21,768 nucleotides of DNA from an uncultured Eubacterium sp. (GTDB lineage: Bacteria > Bacillota > Clostridia > Lachnospirales > Lachnospiraceae). Position numbers and translations under genes: made by a program. Location: contig NZ_CAKRAS010000050.1 in NCBI RefSeq assembly GCF_934295145.1, positions 1-21,768 on the forward strand, written 5' to 3'. Of the stretch, positions 1-5,646 are shown one piece after another (the stretch's first letter is position 1; each line of letters starts with the position of its first letter). The notes beneath the pieces were generated by a model. The model saw only the letters and a list, made by a program, of their open reading frames with translations. It was not told the origin of the DNA and made no database searches.

Positions 1-94
1 ACAGCTTAAGCAACAAGATGGATAATTCCTTACTGGCTGTAAGGGATATTAACCATAAATATATTGTAGTAGAGAGAAAGAGCAGGAGGATGTT

Positions 95-1336
95 ATGGAA
101 AATAACCAGACAAATGAGAAACAGCAGGATTACGAGCTGCAGGCAGTACCTGACAGCGCGAGAAAAGGTTTTCTGCCAATGTTTATGATTATGATGGGTT
201 TTACCTTTTTTTCCGCAAGCATGAGTGTGGGCGGTCAGCTTGGTATCGGCCTGAACATGACAAAATTTATATGGGCTTTGCTCATCGGTAATGCGATTCT
301 TGGTGCATATACCGGAATCCTTGGCTACATGGGATGTAAGACAGGACTTACCCTGGATCTGATGGCGAGACATGCTTTCGGAAAGAAAGGTTCCTGGCTT
401 TGTTCCGCAATTATTACCTTCACACAGATGGGATGGTTTGGCGTAGGTATCGCAATGTTTTCCATTCCTGTTGCAGAGCTGACTGGTATTCCGGTTGCAG
501 TTCTTGTTATTCTGTCTGGTGGTCTTATGACAGCCTCAGCTTATTTTGGTATTAAATCACTGGAGATCGTAAGCTGGATCGCCGTTCCGGCAGTCGGAAT
601 CCTTGGATGTATTTCCGTGGGACTTGGTGTATCTTCCATGGGCGGACTTGGTGGTCTGTTTGCGGCAGAACCGCAGAATCCGATCACACTGGCAACAGCC
701 ATCACACTGGTTGTAGGTTCTTTCGTCAGTGGTGGTACAACAACCCCGAACTATACCCGTTTTGCAAAAACAAGAAAAATCGCAGTTATTGCAACCGTTA
801 TCGCTTTTTTTATAGGAAACTCCCTGATGTTCGTATTTGGTGCAGTTGGTGGTTCCGTAACAGGACAGGCAGATATCTTCTATATTATGATCGCACAGGG
901 ATTAGCACTTCCGGCTATTATTGTGCTTGGATTAAATATCTGGACCACAGCTGATAATGGATTATATTCCTGCGGACTTGGACTTTCCAATATTACAGGA
1001 TGCTCCAAAAAGAAAATGGTATTAGTCAGTGGTGTCATCGGAATTGCAGCTTCTGTATGGTTATACTATAACTTTACTTCCTGGCTGACATTCATGGGAT
1101 ATGCGATTCCACCGGTTGGTGGTGTGGTAATCACTGATTACTTCATGCATCAGAGACGTTATCAGGAAAATGATACAACAAATATGAAAACCGTAAAATG
1201 GTATGCGGTCATTGCTGTTGTTGCAGGTGCCATTATTGGTCTGAAAGTACCGGTTGGTATCGGTTCTATCAATTCTATCGTTATAGCATGTTTGATTTAT
1301 TTTATCGGAAGCAAAATCTGTGATAAAGAAAAATAG
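95..1336 (+). CDS. codB: Cytosine permease, NCS1 family (CodB-like)
   Basis: A 413-residue integral membrane protein of the nucleobase:cation symporter-1 family, expected to import cytosine with a cation across the cytoplasmic membrane. The N-terminal stretch around residues 20-55 (SARKG, then TFFSAS, then GLN and the GNAILGAYT segment) follows E. coli CodB closely, as do the GWFGVG segment, the VVGSFVSGGT segment, the GLNIWTT segment and IPPVGGVVITDY near the C-terminus. The length fits the family (about 420 residues) and hydrophobicity suggests about 12 membrane spans. The start has AGGAGG at 84-89, five bases before ATG. It heads a cluster with an amidase at 1420. No cytosine deaminase lies in the window, so cytosine is the family assignment and the real substrate could be another nucleobase or small amide. 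Confidence 0.92.
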   Translation: MENNQTNEKQQDYELQAVPDSARKGFLPMFMIMMGFTFFSASMSVGGQLGIGLNMTKFIWALLIGNAILGAYTGILGYMGCKTGLTLDLMARHAFGKKGSWLCSAIITFTQMGWFGVGIAMFSIPVAELTGIPVAVLVILSGGLMTASAYFGIKSLEIVSWIAVPAVGILGCISVGLGVSSMGGLGGLFAAEPQNPITLATAITLVVGSFVSGGTTTPNYTRFAKTRKIAVIATVIAFFIGNSLMFVFGAVGGSVTGQADIFYIMIAQGLALPAIIVLGLNIWTTADNGLYSCGLGLSNITGCSKKKMVLVSGVIGIAASVWLYYNFTSWLTFMGYAIPPVGGVVITDYFMHQRRYQENDTTNMKTVKWYAVIAVVAGAIIGLKVPVGIGSINSIVIACLIYFIGSKICDKEK

Positions 1337-1360
1337 ACCGAGCTCATTGAGCGAGGGATA

Positions 1361-1383
1361 CTTCTTGCTCAAAGGGCAAGAAG
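1361..1383 (+). other. Intercistronic hairpin between codB and the amidase
   Basis: CTTCTTGC (1361-1368) pairs perfectly with GCAAGAAG (1376-1383) around a 7-base loop. No U-tract follows, so it is more likely an mRNA stability or processing hairpin than a terminator. A smaller GCTC/GAGC hairpin lies just upstream near 1341-1352. Confidence 0.5.
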
Positions 1384-1419
1384 GGTAGAATGCTTGGAAT
1401 TAACCAGAGGGGATAAAGT

Positions 1420-2361
1420 ATGAACAGAGGAAATGTATTTGGAATCAATGGGAAAATTGAGACAGAATGCTTAACTGTAGTAGGTGCACAATATGCACCT
1501 ATCGGCGCTATGAATATGGAAGAAGTAGATCGAAATACTGAATTGTTGCTTTCTTTTATGGATCGGGCCTCCGGCGGTTTTCCGGGGTTTGATCTGTTTG
1601 TGGCACCGGAAGCATGCATTCAGGGCTTTCCGCAGTTTGGCTGGGAGTATGCGTTGTTGACTATGGAGAGTCCGCAGATAAAGAAATTTCAGGAAAAATG
1701 TGCGGAACTGGAAGTGTACGGTGTGTTTGATTTTCTGCTTCGCGTGGATGAACAGAACAATTATACCAATACAGCCATTGTGATCAATGACAAAGGTGAG
1801 ATCATTCACCGTTATGATAAGATGAATCCGTGGATTCCTTTTGAGGGTTCCATCCCGGGACGCAGCTGTACGGTATGCAACGGACCAAAAGGTGCAAAAC
1901 TTGGCATCATCATCTGTGCAGATGGTGATTATCCGGAAATGTGGAGGGAAGCAGCTGTGCAGGGGGCAAATGTGATCATTCGCCCGACACACTATATGGA
2001 TCCGTGGCAGAATGCGTGGGAGATCACCAACAAATCCGGCGCTTATTTTAATCAGGTGTATGTGGTGGCAGTCAACTGTTCCGGAACAGCAGAAAATGAG
2101 AATTTTTCCTGCTTTGGGCGCAGCATGATCCTTGGACCGGACGGAAATGTGATCTGTGAGGGTGCAAACGGGGTCTCATCCATGATCAAAGCAGATTTGT
2201 ACCCGGGTATCATTGATGCGATGCGCAGCCAGGCGGTTCATTCTGCACCGATGTATTCCTATGCGCACCGGGGGGCATCCAGTCATCTATATACAGGAAA
2301 GGGACTGGATACTTCGGATTACACGGCTTATAAGCGAGGTGATAACGATGGCACAGTTTAA
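1420..2361 (+). CDS. Carbon-nitrogen hydrolase, AmiE/AmiF-type aliphatic amidase or formamidase
   Basis: A 313-residue nitrilase-superfamily enzyme expected to hydrolyse a small amide to the acid plus ammonia in the cytoplasm. The catalytic set is visible: Glu64 in APEAC, Lys134 in YDKMNPW, Glu142 in IPFEG and the nucleophile Cys166 in ICADGDYPE. The Lys, second Glu and Cys positions and the CxDGxxPE context match Pseudomonas AmiE and Helicobacter AmiF (known family facts), and the HRG motif near residue 280 also fits them. ATG at 1420 has AGGGG seven bases upstream. The gene lies 83 bases after the permease and its 3' end overlaps the next small ORF, which suggests one transcript. Ammonia release for nitrogen supply is the likely role. 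The substrate (formamide, short aliphatic amide, or a nucleobase breakdown product) cannot be read from the sequence. Confidence 0.85.
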   Translation: MNRGNVFGINGKIETECLTVVGAQYAPIGAMNMEEVDRNTELLLSFMDRASGGFPGFDLFVAPEACIQGFPQFGWEYALLTMESPQIKKFQEKCAELEVYGVFDFLLRVDEQNNYTNTAIVINDKGEIIHRYDKMNPWIPFEGSIPGRSCTVCNGPKGAKLGIIICADGDYPEMWREAAVQGANVIIRPTHYMDPWQNAWEITNKSGAYFNQVYVVAVNCSGTAENENFSCFGRSMILGPDGNVICEGANGVSSMIKADLYPGIIDAMRSQAVHSAPMYSYAHRGASSHLYTGKGLDTSDYTAYKRGDNDGTV

Positions 2362-2563
2362 AGGAATGTTACATTTACTGCACAAGCGGATGGCAGATAT
2401 TTCCTATCCCATCAGTAAACAGGAGATTCTGGAGCAGATTGGGAATGCGACTGTGAAAGTGGATGTAGATCGGTATTTGAGTGTACAGGAGATCATAGCA
2501 CCAATCCATCAGGAGACATTTTCCTGTGCGGCAGAGTTTTACTGTGCACTGCTTGGAACATAA
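2348..2563 (+). CDS. Small conserved-looking protein (71 aa), possibly DUF2795-like
   Basis: ATG at 2348 lies inside the end of the amidase gene (14-base overlap), with AGGTG about six bases upstream, so it is probably translationally coupled. The product is 71 residues, soluble, with no signal peptide or membrane segment. Its middle (YPISKQEILEQIG at residues 20-32, then a run of acidic and hydrophobic residues and a C-terminal helix with SCAAEFYCAL) resembles the layout of DUF2795-type small proteins, which have a 'YPxxKxEL' segment followed by a helix. This resemblance is from memory and weak. A longer in-frame reading from 2213 is possible but would overlap most of the amidase C-terminus and has no ribosome binding site. 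Function is unknown. Its place in the operon suggests a partner or regulator of the permease-amidase pair. Confidence 0.6.
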   Translation: MAQFKGMLHLLHKRMADISYPISKQEILEQIGNATVKVDVDRYLSVQEIIAPIHQETFSCAAEFYCALLGT

Positions 2564-2578
2564 AAATAGGGGAATGAG

Positions 2579-2631
2579 AAACTCTTTAAAGCTGATACAA
2601 AAAACAGGTATCGGTTTTGGAGAGTTTTTTT
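2579..2631 (+). terminator. Rho-independent terminator of the codB-amidase operon
   Basis: The outer stem AAACTCT (2579-2585) pairs with AGAGTTT (2621-2627). An inner stem GATAC / GTATC (about 2594-2598 and 2608-2612) stacks inside. The stem is followed by seven T residues (2625-2631). It lies 16 bases after the stop of the 71-residue ORF. Confidence 0.8.
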
Positions 2632-2675
2632 GTGAGCCATAGTTACCTTGAATAAGTAAAAAATAAAAAACATTA

Positions 2676-2704
2676 TTGACACCTAACACATGTTGCTTTA
2701 TACT
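2676..2704 (+). promoter_or_regulatory. Sigma-A promoter of the Fur-family gene
   Basis: A perfect -35 hexamer TTGACA (2676-2681), a 17-base spacer and TATACT (2699-2704) give a near-consensus promoter. Transcription would start near 2711, leaving a leader of about 22 bases before ATG 2733. An AACA-N2-TGTT dyad (2685-2694) sits in the spacer and could be an operator, for example for autorepression; that part is speculative. Confidence 0.82.
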
Positions 2705-2732
2705 AAAGAAAGATAGAGAAAGGAAATCTGAT

Positions 2733-3176
2733 ATGCAGGCAACAGAGTTAGAAAAGACGGAAAACTATTACCGGGCCCAGATGCAGAAAGACAGGATCGT
2801 TGAGCAGTTAAAAGAAAACGGGTGTCGTATCACAAAACAGAGAATGGTTTTACTGGATGTAATTCTGAGTGGCAATTGCACCAGCTGCAAGGAAATTTAT
2901 TATAAAGCCTCTAAACTTGATTCCAAGATTGGAACGGCTACTGTATACCGTATGATGAATCTGTTAGAAGAGATTGGAGCCATCAGCCGGGTGAATTTAT
3001 ATGAAGTAACTTGTGAGACAGAGACAAAACCGGAAGAACATGTGATTGAACTGGATGACTGTTCAGTGCGTGTGCTGACAGAACCGGAGTGGACGAGAGT
3101 CATTGAACGGGGACTGCGGGCCTGTGGTTATATCGACCGGCAGAACGTGCGTCAGGTAAAATATGGAACAGTATAA
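2733..3176 (+). CDS. Fur-family transcriptional regulator lacking canonical metal motifs
   Basis: A 147-residue protein. The N-terminal two thirds is a clear Fur-family winged helix: RITKQRMVLLDVI, then SCKEIYYKA, then GTATVYRMMNLLEEIGAI with the recognition helix. The C-terminal dimerisation part (about residues 90-147) is shortened and lacks the HHxH/HxHCxxC regulatory and structural zinc motifs of Fur, PerR and Zur; only scattered Cys, His and Glu remain (TCETETKPEEH, DDCSV). It may therefore sense something other than Fe or Zn, or bind DNA constitutively. The start ATG 2733 is chosen because AAAGGAAA precedes it and because an earlier in-frame TTG at 2676 is itself the -35 box. A 30-residue four-cysteine ORF overlaps its end by 14 bases. 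Target genes are unknown. Confidence 0.85.
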   Translation: MQATELEKTENYYRAQMQKDRIVEQLKENGCRITKQRMVLLDVILSGNCTSCKEIYYKASKLDSKIGTATVYRMMNLLEEIGAISRVNLYEVTCETETKPEEHVIELDDCSVRVLTEPEWTRVIERGLRACGYIDRQNVRQVKYGTV

Positions 3177-3255
3177 ATGCGAAGGATGTGGCAGTATTTT
3201 TGAACCTGTAAAAAGTCCTTGCATCTTTTGTAAGAGTGTGATATCTTATAAATAA
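3163..3255 (+). CDS. Zinc-ribbon microprotein (30 aa)
   Basis: ATG at 3163 opens a 30-residue ORF overlapping the last 14 bases of the Fur-family gene, with AGG at 3154-3156 as a modest ribosome binding site. The product has two CxxC knuckles, CEGC (residues 6-9) and CIFC (20-23), spaced ten residues apart, which is the layout of a rubredoxin-like or zinc-ribbon metal site and unlikely to arise by chance in so short a frame. It has no other domain. It may be a metal-binding partner of the regulator, which itself lacks the Fur zinc site, or a detached zinc knuckle. Translation is not proven; coupling through the overlap makes it plausible. Confidence 0.62.
   Translation: MEQYKCEGCGSIFEPVKSPCIFCKSVISYK
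3219..3247 (+). promoter_or_regulatory. Candidate promoter for the rimP operon
   Basis: TTGCAT (3219-3224), a 17-base spacer and TATCTT (3242-3247) make a moderate sigma-A match inside the end of the microprotein ORF. Transcription from it would place the 3274-3297 hairpin in the 5' leader of rimP. The match is imperfect and other AT-rich hexamers lie nearby. Confidence 0.3.
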
Positions 3256-3273
3256 GAATATGTTGTATGTAGT

Positions 3274-3297
3274 AAGAGTGGGCGTGAGTCCACTCTT
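3274..3297 (+). other. GUGA-capped hairpin upstream of rimP
   Basis: AAGAGTGG (3274-3281) pairs with CCACTCTT (3290-3297). A further G-U and C-G pair extends the stem to ten base pairs and leaves a GUGA (GNRA) tetraloop at 3284-3287. The following bases are only partly T-rich (CGTTGTTGTT), so it could be a weak terminator of the Fur gene pair or a structured 5' end of the rimP mRNA. Confidence 0.65.
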
Positions 3298-3338
3298 CGT
3301 TGTTGTTATAGTGAAACCTGGGAAAGAAGGTGACAAAT

Positions 3339-3806
3339 ATGTCAAAACGTGAAGATTACGAAGCACGCACAGAAGCATTATTACTTCCTATTATGGAAGA
3401 AATGAATTTTGAACTGGTGGATGTGGAGTATGTAAAGGAAGGAAGCACCTGGTATCTGCGTGCCTACATCGATAAAGAAGGCGGCATTACCGTCAATGAC
3501 TGTGAGGCTGTTGCCCGCAGAATGAACGATCTGCTGGATGAGGAAGATTTCATCGTAGATTCCTATGTTTTTGAGGTGAGTTCCCCTGGGCTTGGAAGAC
3601 CGTTGAAAAAGGAAAAAGATTACAAGAGAAGCATGGGGAAAGAATTGGAGATTCGCACTTACCGTGCAATTAACCGTCAGAAAGAGTTTTATGGAAATCT
3701 GACCGCATATACAGATGATACGGTTACAATTCGCACCGAAGAGGACGAAGAACTGACATTTCAGAAAAACGAGATCGCACTGATCAGACTGGCATTTGAT
3801 TTTTAG
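3339..3806 (+). CDS. rimP: Ribosome maturation factor RimP
   Basis: A 155-residue cytoplasmic protein of the RimP (YlxS) family, which assists late assembly of the 30S ribosomal subunit. The N-terminal alpha/beta domain shows FELVDVEYVKEGSTWYLRAYID followed by GGITVNDCEAVAR, and the family signature VFEVSSPGLGRPLK lies near residues 82-95. The C-terminal SH3-like half ends with NEIALIRLAFDF. Length is normal. ATG 3339 is preferred over GTG 3330 because AAGGTG (3327-3332), overlapping that GTG, is a well-spaced ribosome binding site for 3339. It is the first gene of the operon and is followed by nusA after 29 bases, the standard order in Firmicutes. Confidence 0.93.
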   Translation: MSKREDYEARTEALLLPIMEEMNFELVDVEYVKEGSTWYLRAYIDKEGGITVNDCEAVARRMNDLLDEEDFIVDSYVFEVSSPGLGRPLKKEKDYKRSMGKELEIRTYRAINRQKEFYGNLTAYTDDTVTIRTEEDEELTFQKNEIALIRLAFDF

Positions 3807-3835
3807 GCATTCGAAGAACAGGAGGAAAAGAAAAA

Positions 3836-5062
3836 ATGGCTAAAAGCAGCAAAAACAGCAAAAACTCCGATAGCAGAGAGTTACTGGAAGCGTTAACAAT
3901 TTTAGAGAAAGAAAAAAACATCAGCAAAGAGACACTTCTGGAAGCAATTGAGAACTCTTTACTGACCGCATGTAAAAACCATTTCGGAAAAGCAGACAAT
4001 ATCAAAGTTTCTATTGATCCGGAGACATGTGAATATCATGTATGGGCAGAGAAAACCGTTGTACAGGAAGTAGAAGATCCGCTGACAGAGGTAAGCTTTG
4101 CAGAAGCAATGATGATGAATGGCAATTATGGTCTGGGTGACGTGATCCATGAGGAGATTCATTCCAAAGATTTCGGACGTATTGCAACACAGAATGCAAA
4201 GAACGTAATTCTGCAGAAAATCCGCGAGGAAGAGCGTAAAGTGATCTATGATCAGTATTACGGAAAATCAAAAGATATTGTTACAGGTATCGTTCAGCGT
4301 TATATTGGCAACAATGTAAGCATCAACCTCGGTAAAGTGGACGCTGTCCTCAGTGAAAACGAGATGATTCCGGGAGAGACATTTGAGCCGACAGACCGTG
4401 TTAAAGTATATGTAATGGATGTAAAATCCACTTCCAAAGGACCGAAGGTGCTTGTGTCCAGAACACATCCGGAACTGGTAAAACGTCTGTTTGAAGCAGA
4501 GGTTGCAGAGGTTCGTGACGGTATCGTTGAGATCAAGAGCATTTCCCGTGAGGCAGGAAGCCGTACAAAAATGGCTGTATGGTCCAATGATCCGGACGTT
4601 GATCCGGTAGGCGCATGCGTTGGTATGAACGGTGCCCGTGTCAATGCCATCGTAGAAGAGTTAAATGGCGAGAAGATCGACATCATCAACTGGAACGAGA
4701 ATCCGGCTATGCTCATTGAGAACGCATTAAGTCCGGCAAAAGTTATCTCCGTTATCGCAGATGCTGAGGAGAACAAAGCAAAAGTTGTTGTTCCGGATTA
4801 TCAGCTTTCACTGGCCATCGGCAAAGAGGGACAGAATGCCCGTCTGGCAGCCCGCCTGACAGGATTCAAGATTGATATCAAGAGTGAGACACAGGCAAGA
4901 GAAGCCGGTGATTTTATGGATTACGAAGAAGATTACGAGGATGAAGAGTTCGCAGAAGATGATCTGAATCTGGATGAAGATTTTAATGAGACATCTTATG
5001 AGGAAGAGAATTCCTGCGTAGAAGACGATTTCGCAGCAGAAGAGGATAACGAGAATGACTAA
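3836..5062 (+). CDS. nusA: Transcription termination/antitermination factor NusA
   Basis: A 408-residue RNA-polymerase-associated factor that modulates pausing, termination and antitermination. Domains in order: the N-terminal RNAP-binding domain (about 1-130), an S1 domain (about 135-200, KDIVTGIVQRYIGNNVSINLGKVDAVL), then two KH domains (about 200-345, including DPVGACVGMNGARVNAIVEELNGEKIDI and LAIGKEGQNARLAARLTGFKIDI). The C-terminus from about residue 356 is a highly acidic, low-complexity tail (EDYEDEEFAEDD and similar), longer than in Bacillus subtilis NusA and lacking the AR repeats of E. coli NusA. AGGAGG at 3820-3825 precedes the ATG by ten bases. The stop overlaps the start of rnpM by eight bases. 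Confidence 0.96.
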   Translation: MAKSSKNSKNSDSRELLEALTILEKEKNISKETLLEAIENSLLTACKNHFGKADNIKVSIDPETCEYHVWAEKTVVQEVEDPLTEVSFAEAMMMNGNYGLGDVIHEEIHSKDFGRIATQNAKNVILQKIREEERKVIYDQYYGKSKDIVTGIVQRYIGNNVSINLGKVDAVLSENEMIPGETFEPTDRVKVYVMDVKSTSKGPKVLVSRTHPELVKRLFEAEVAEVRDGIVEIKSISREAGSRTKMAVWSNDPDVDPVGACVGMNGARVNAIVEELNGEKIDIINWNENPAMLIENALSPAKVISVIADAEENKAKVVVPDYQLSLAIGKEGQNARLAARLTGFKIDIKSETQAREAGDFMDYEEDYEDEEFAEDDLNLDEDFNETSYEEENSCVEDDFAAEEDNEND

Positions 5063-5324
5063 GAAAAGTCCGATGCGCATGTGTGTGGGATGTCACGAAA
5101 TGCGGGAAAAAAGAAATATGATCCGTGTTTTAAAAATGCAGGACAATACATTCTGTATTGATCCGGCGGGCCGCAAAAACGGTCGAGGCGCATATTTGTG
5201 CAAAAATCCGGTCTGCCTGGAACTGGCAGTAAAGAATCACGGATTGGAACGTTCATTCAAAATGAGTATACCAAAAGAAATAGTTGCAGATTTAACAGAG
5301 GAGATGAAAACGATTGCAGAATAA
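5055..5324 (+). CDS. rnpM: RNA-binding protein RnpM (YlxR family, DUF448)
   Basis: An 89-residue YlxR/DUF448 protein. The family motifs MCVGCHEMREKRNMIRV (residues 9-25) and DPAGRKNGRGAYLC (about 36-49) are intact. YlxR was recently named RnpM in B. subtilis for binding and modulating RNase P (established knowledge from memory). Its start overlaps the nusA stop by eight bases and its end overlaps the ylxQ start by 11 bases, so translation is tightly coupled. The four Cys residues (CVGC and CKNPVC) could bind metal. Confidence 0.92.
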   Translation: MTKKSPMRMCVGCHEMREKRNMIRVLKMQDNTFCIDPAGRKNGRGAYLCKNPVCLELAVKNHGLERSFKMSIPKEIVADLTEEMKTIAE

Positions 5325-5634
5325 CAGGATTTTATCCAGTCTGGGTCTTGCGCAGAAAGCAGGCTGTATCGCCAGTGGCGAGTATGCGGTAGAAAAAGCA
5401 GTAAAAGGCGGTCAGGCATGCCTGGTGATCGTAGCAGAGGATGCTTCGGATAATACGAAGAAAAAAATGAAAAATATGACAGACTTCTATGAGACACCTC
5501 TGCATGTTTACGGAAGCAAAGATGATCTGGGGCATTGCATCGGCAAAGAATACCGTTCTATGGTAGCGGTTCTGCAGCCGGGATTCGCAAAATCTGTCAT
5601 GAAGCAGCTTGACAATAGGCCAACAACTGAATAG
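5314..5634 (+). CDS. ylxQ: L7Ae-family K-turn-binding protein YlxQ
   Basis: A 106-residue protein of the ribosomal L7Ae/L30e family that binds kink-turn RNA. Visible hallmarks are SLGLAQKAGCIASGEYAVEKAVKGGQACLVIVAEDAS and, later, LGHCIGKEYRSMVAVLQPGFAKS. Length is typical. The start is TTG at 5314, with GGAG at 5300-5303 ten bases upstream; no in-frame ATG exists near the conserved N-terminus, so a TTG start is the best choice. It overlaps the end of rnpM by 11 bases. The infB gene follows after 12 bases. Confidence 0.9.
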   Translation: MQNNRILSSLGLAQKAGCIASGEYAVEKAVKGGQACLVIVAEDASDNTKKKMKNMTDFYETPLHVYGSKDDLGHCIGKEYRSMVAVLQPGFAKSVMKQLDNRPTTE

Positions 5635-5646
5635 GGAGGAACTGGA

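Noticed and set aside
3..182. Open frame from the window start across the codB ribosome binding site
   Set aside because: It overlaps the codB start in another frame, shows no recognisable protein, and codB has a perfect ribosome binding site; it could only be the tail of an unseen gene.
2676..2732. Upstream TTG start for the Fur-family gene
   Set aside because: The TTG is the first part of the TTGACA -35 box and lies upstream of the expected transcription start.
3330..3338. GTG start for rimP at 3330
   Set aside because: It overlaps the AAGGTG ribosome binding site that serves ATG 3339.
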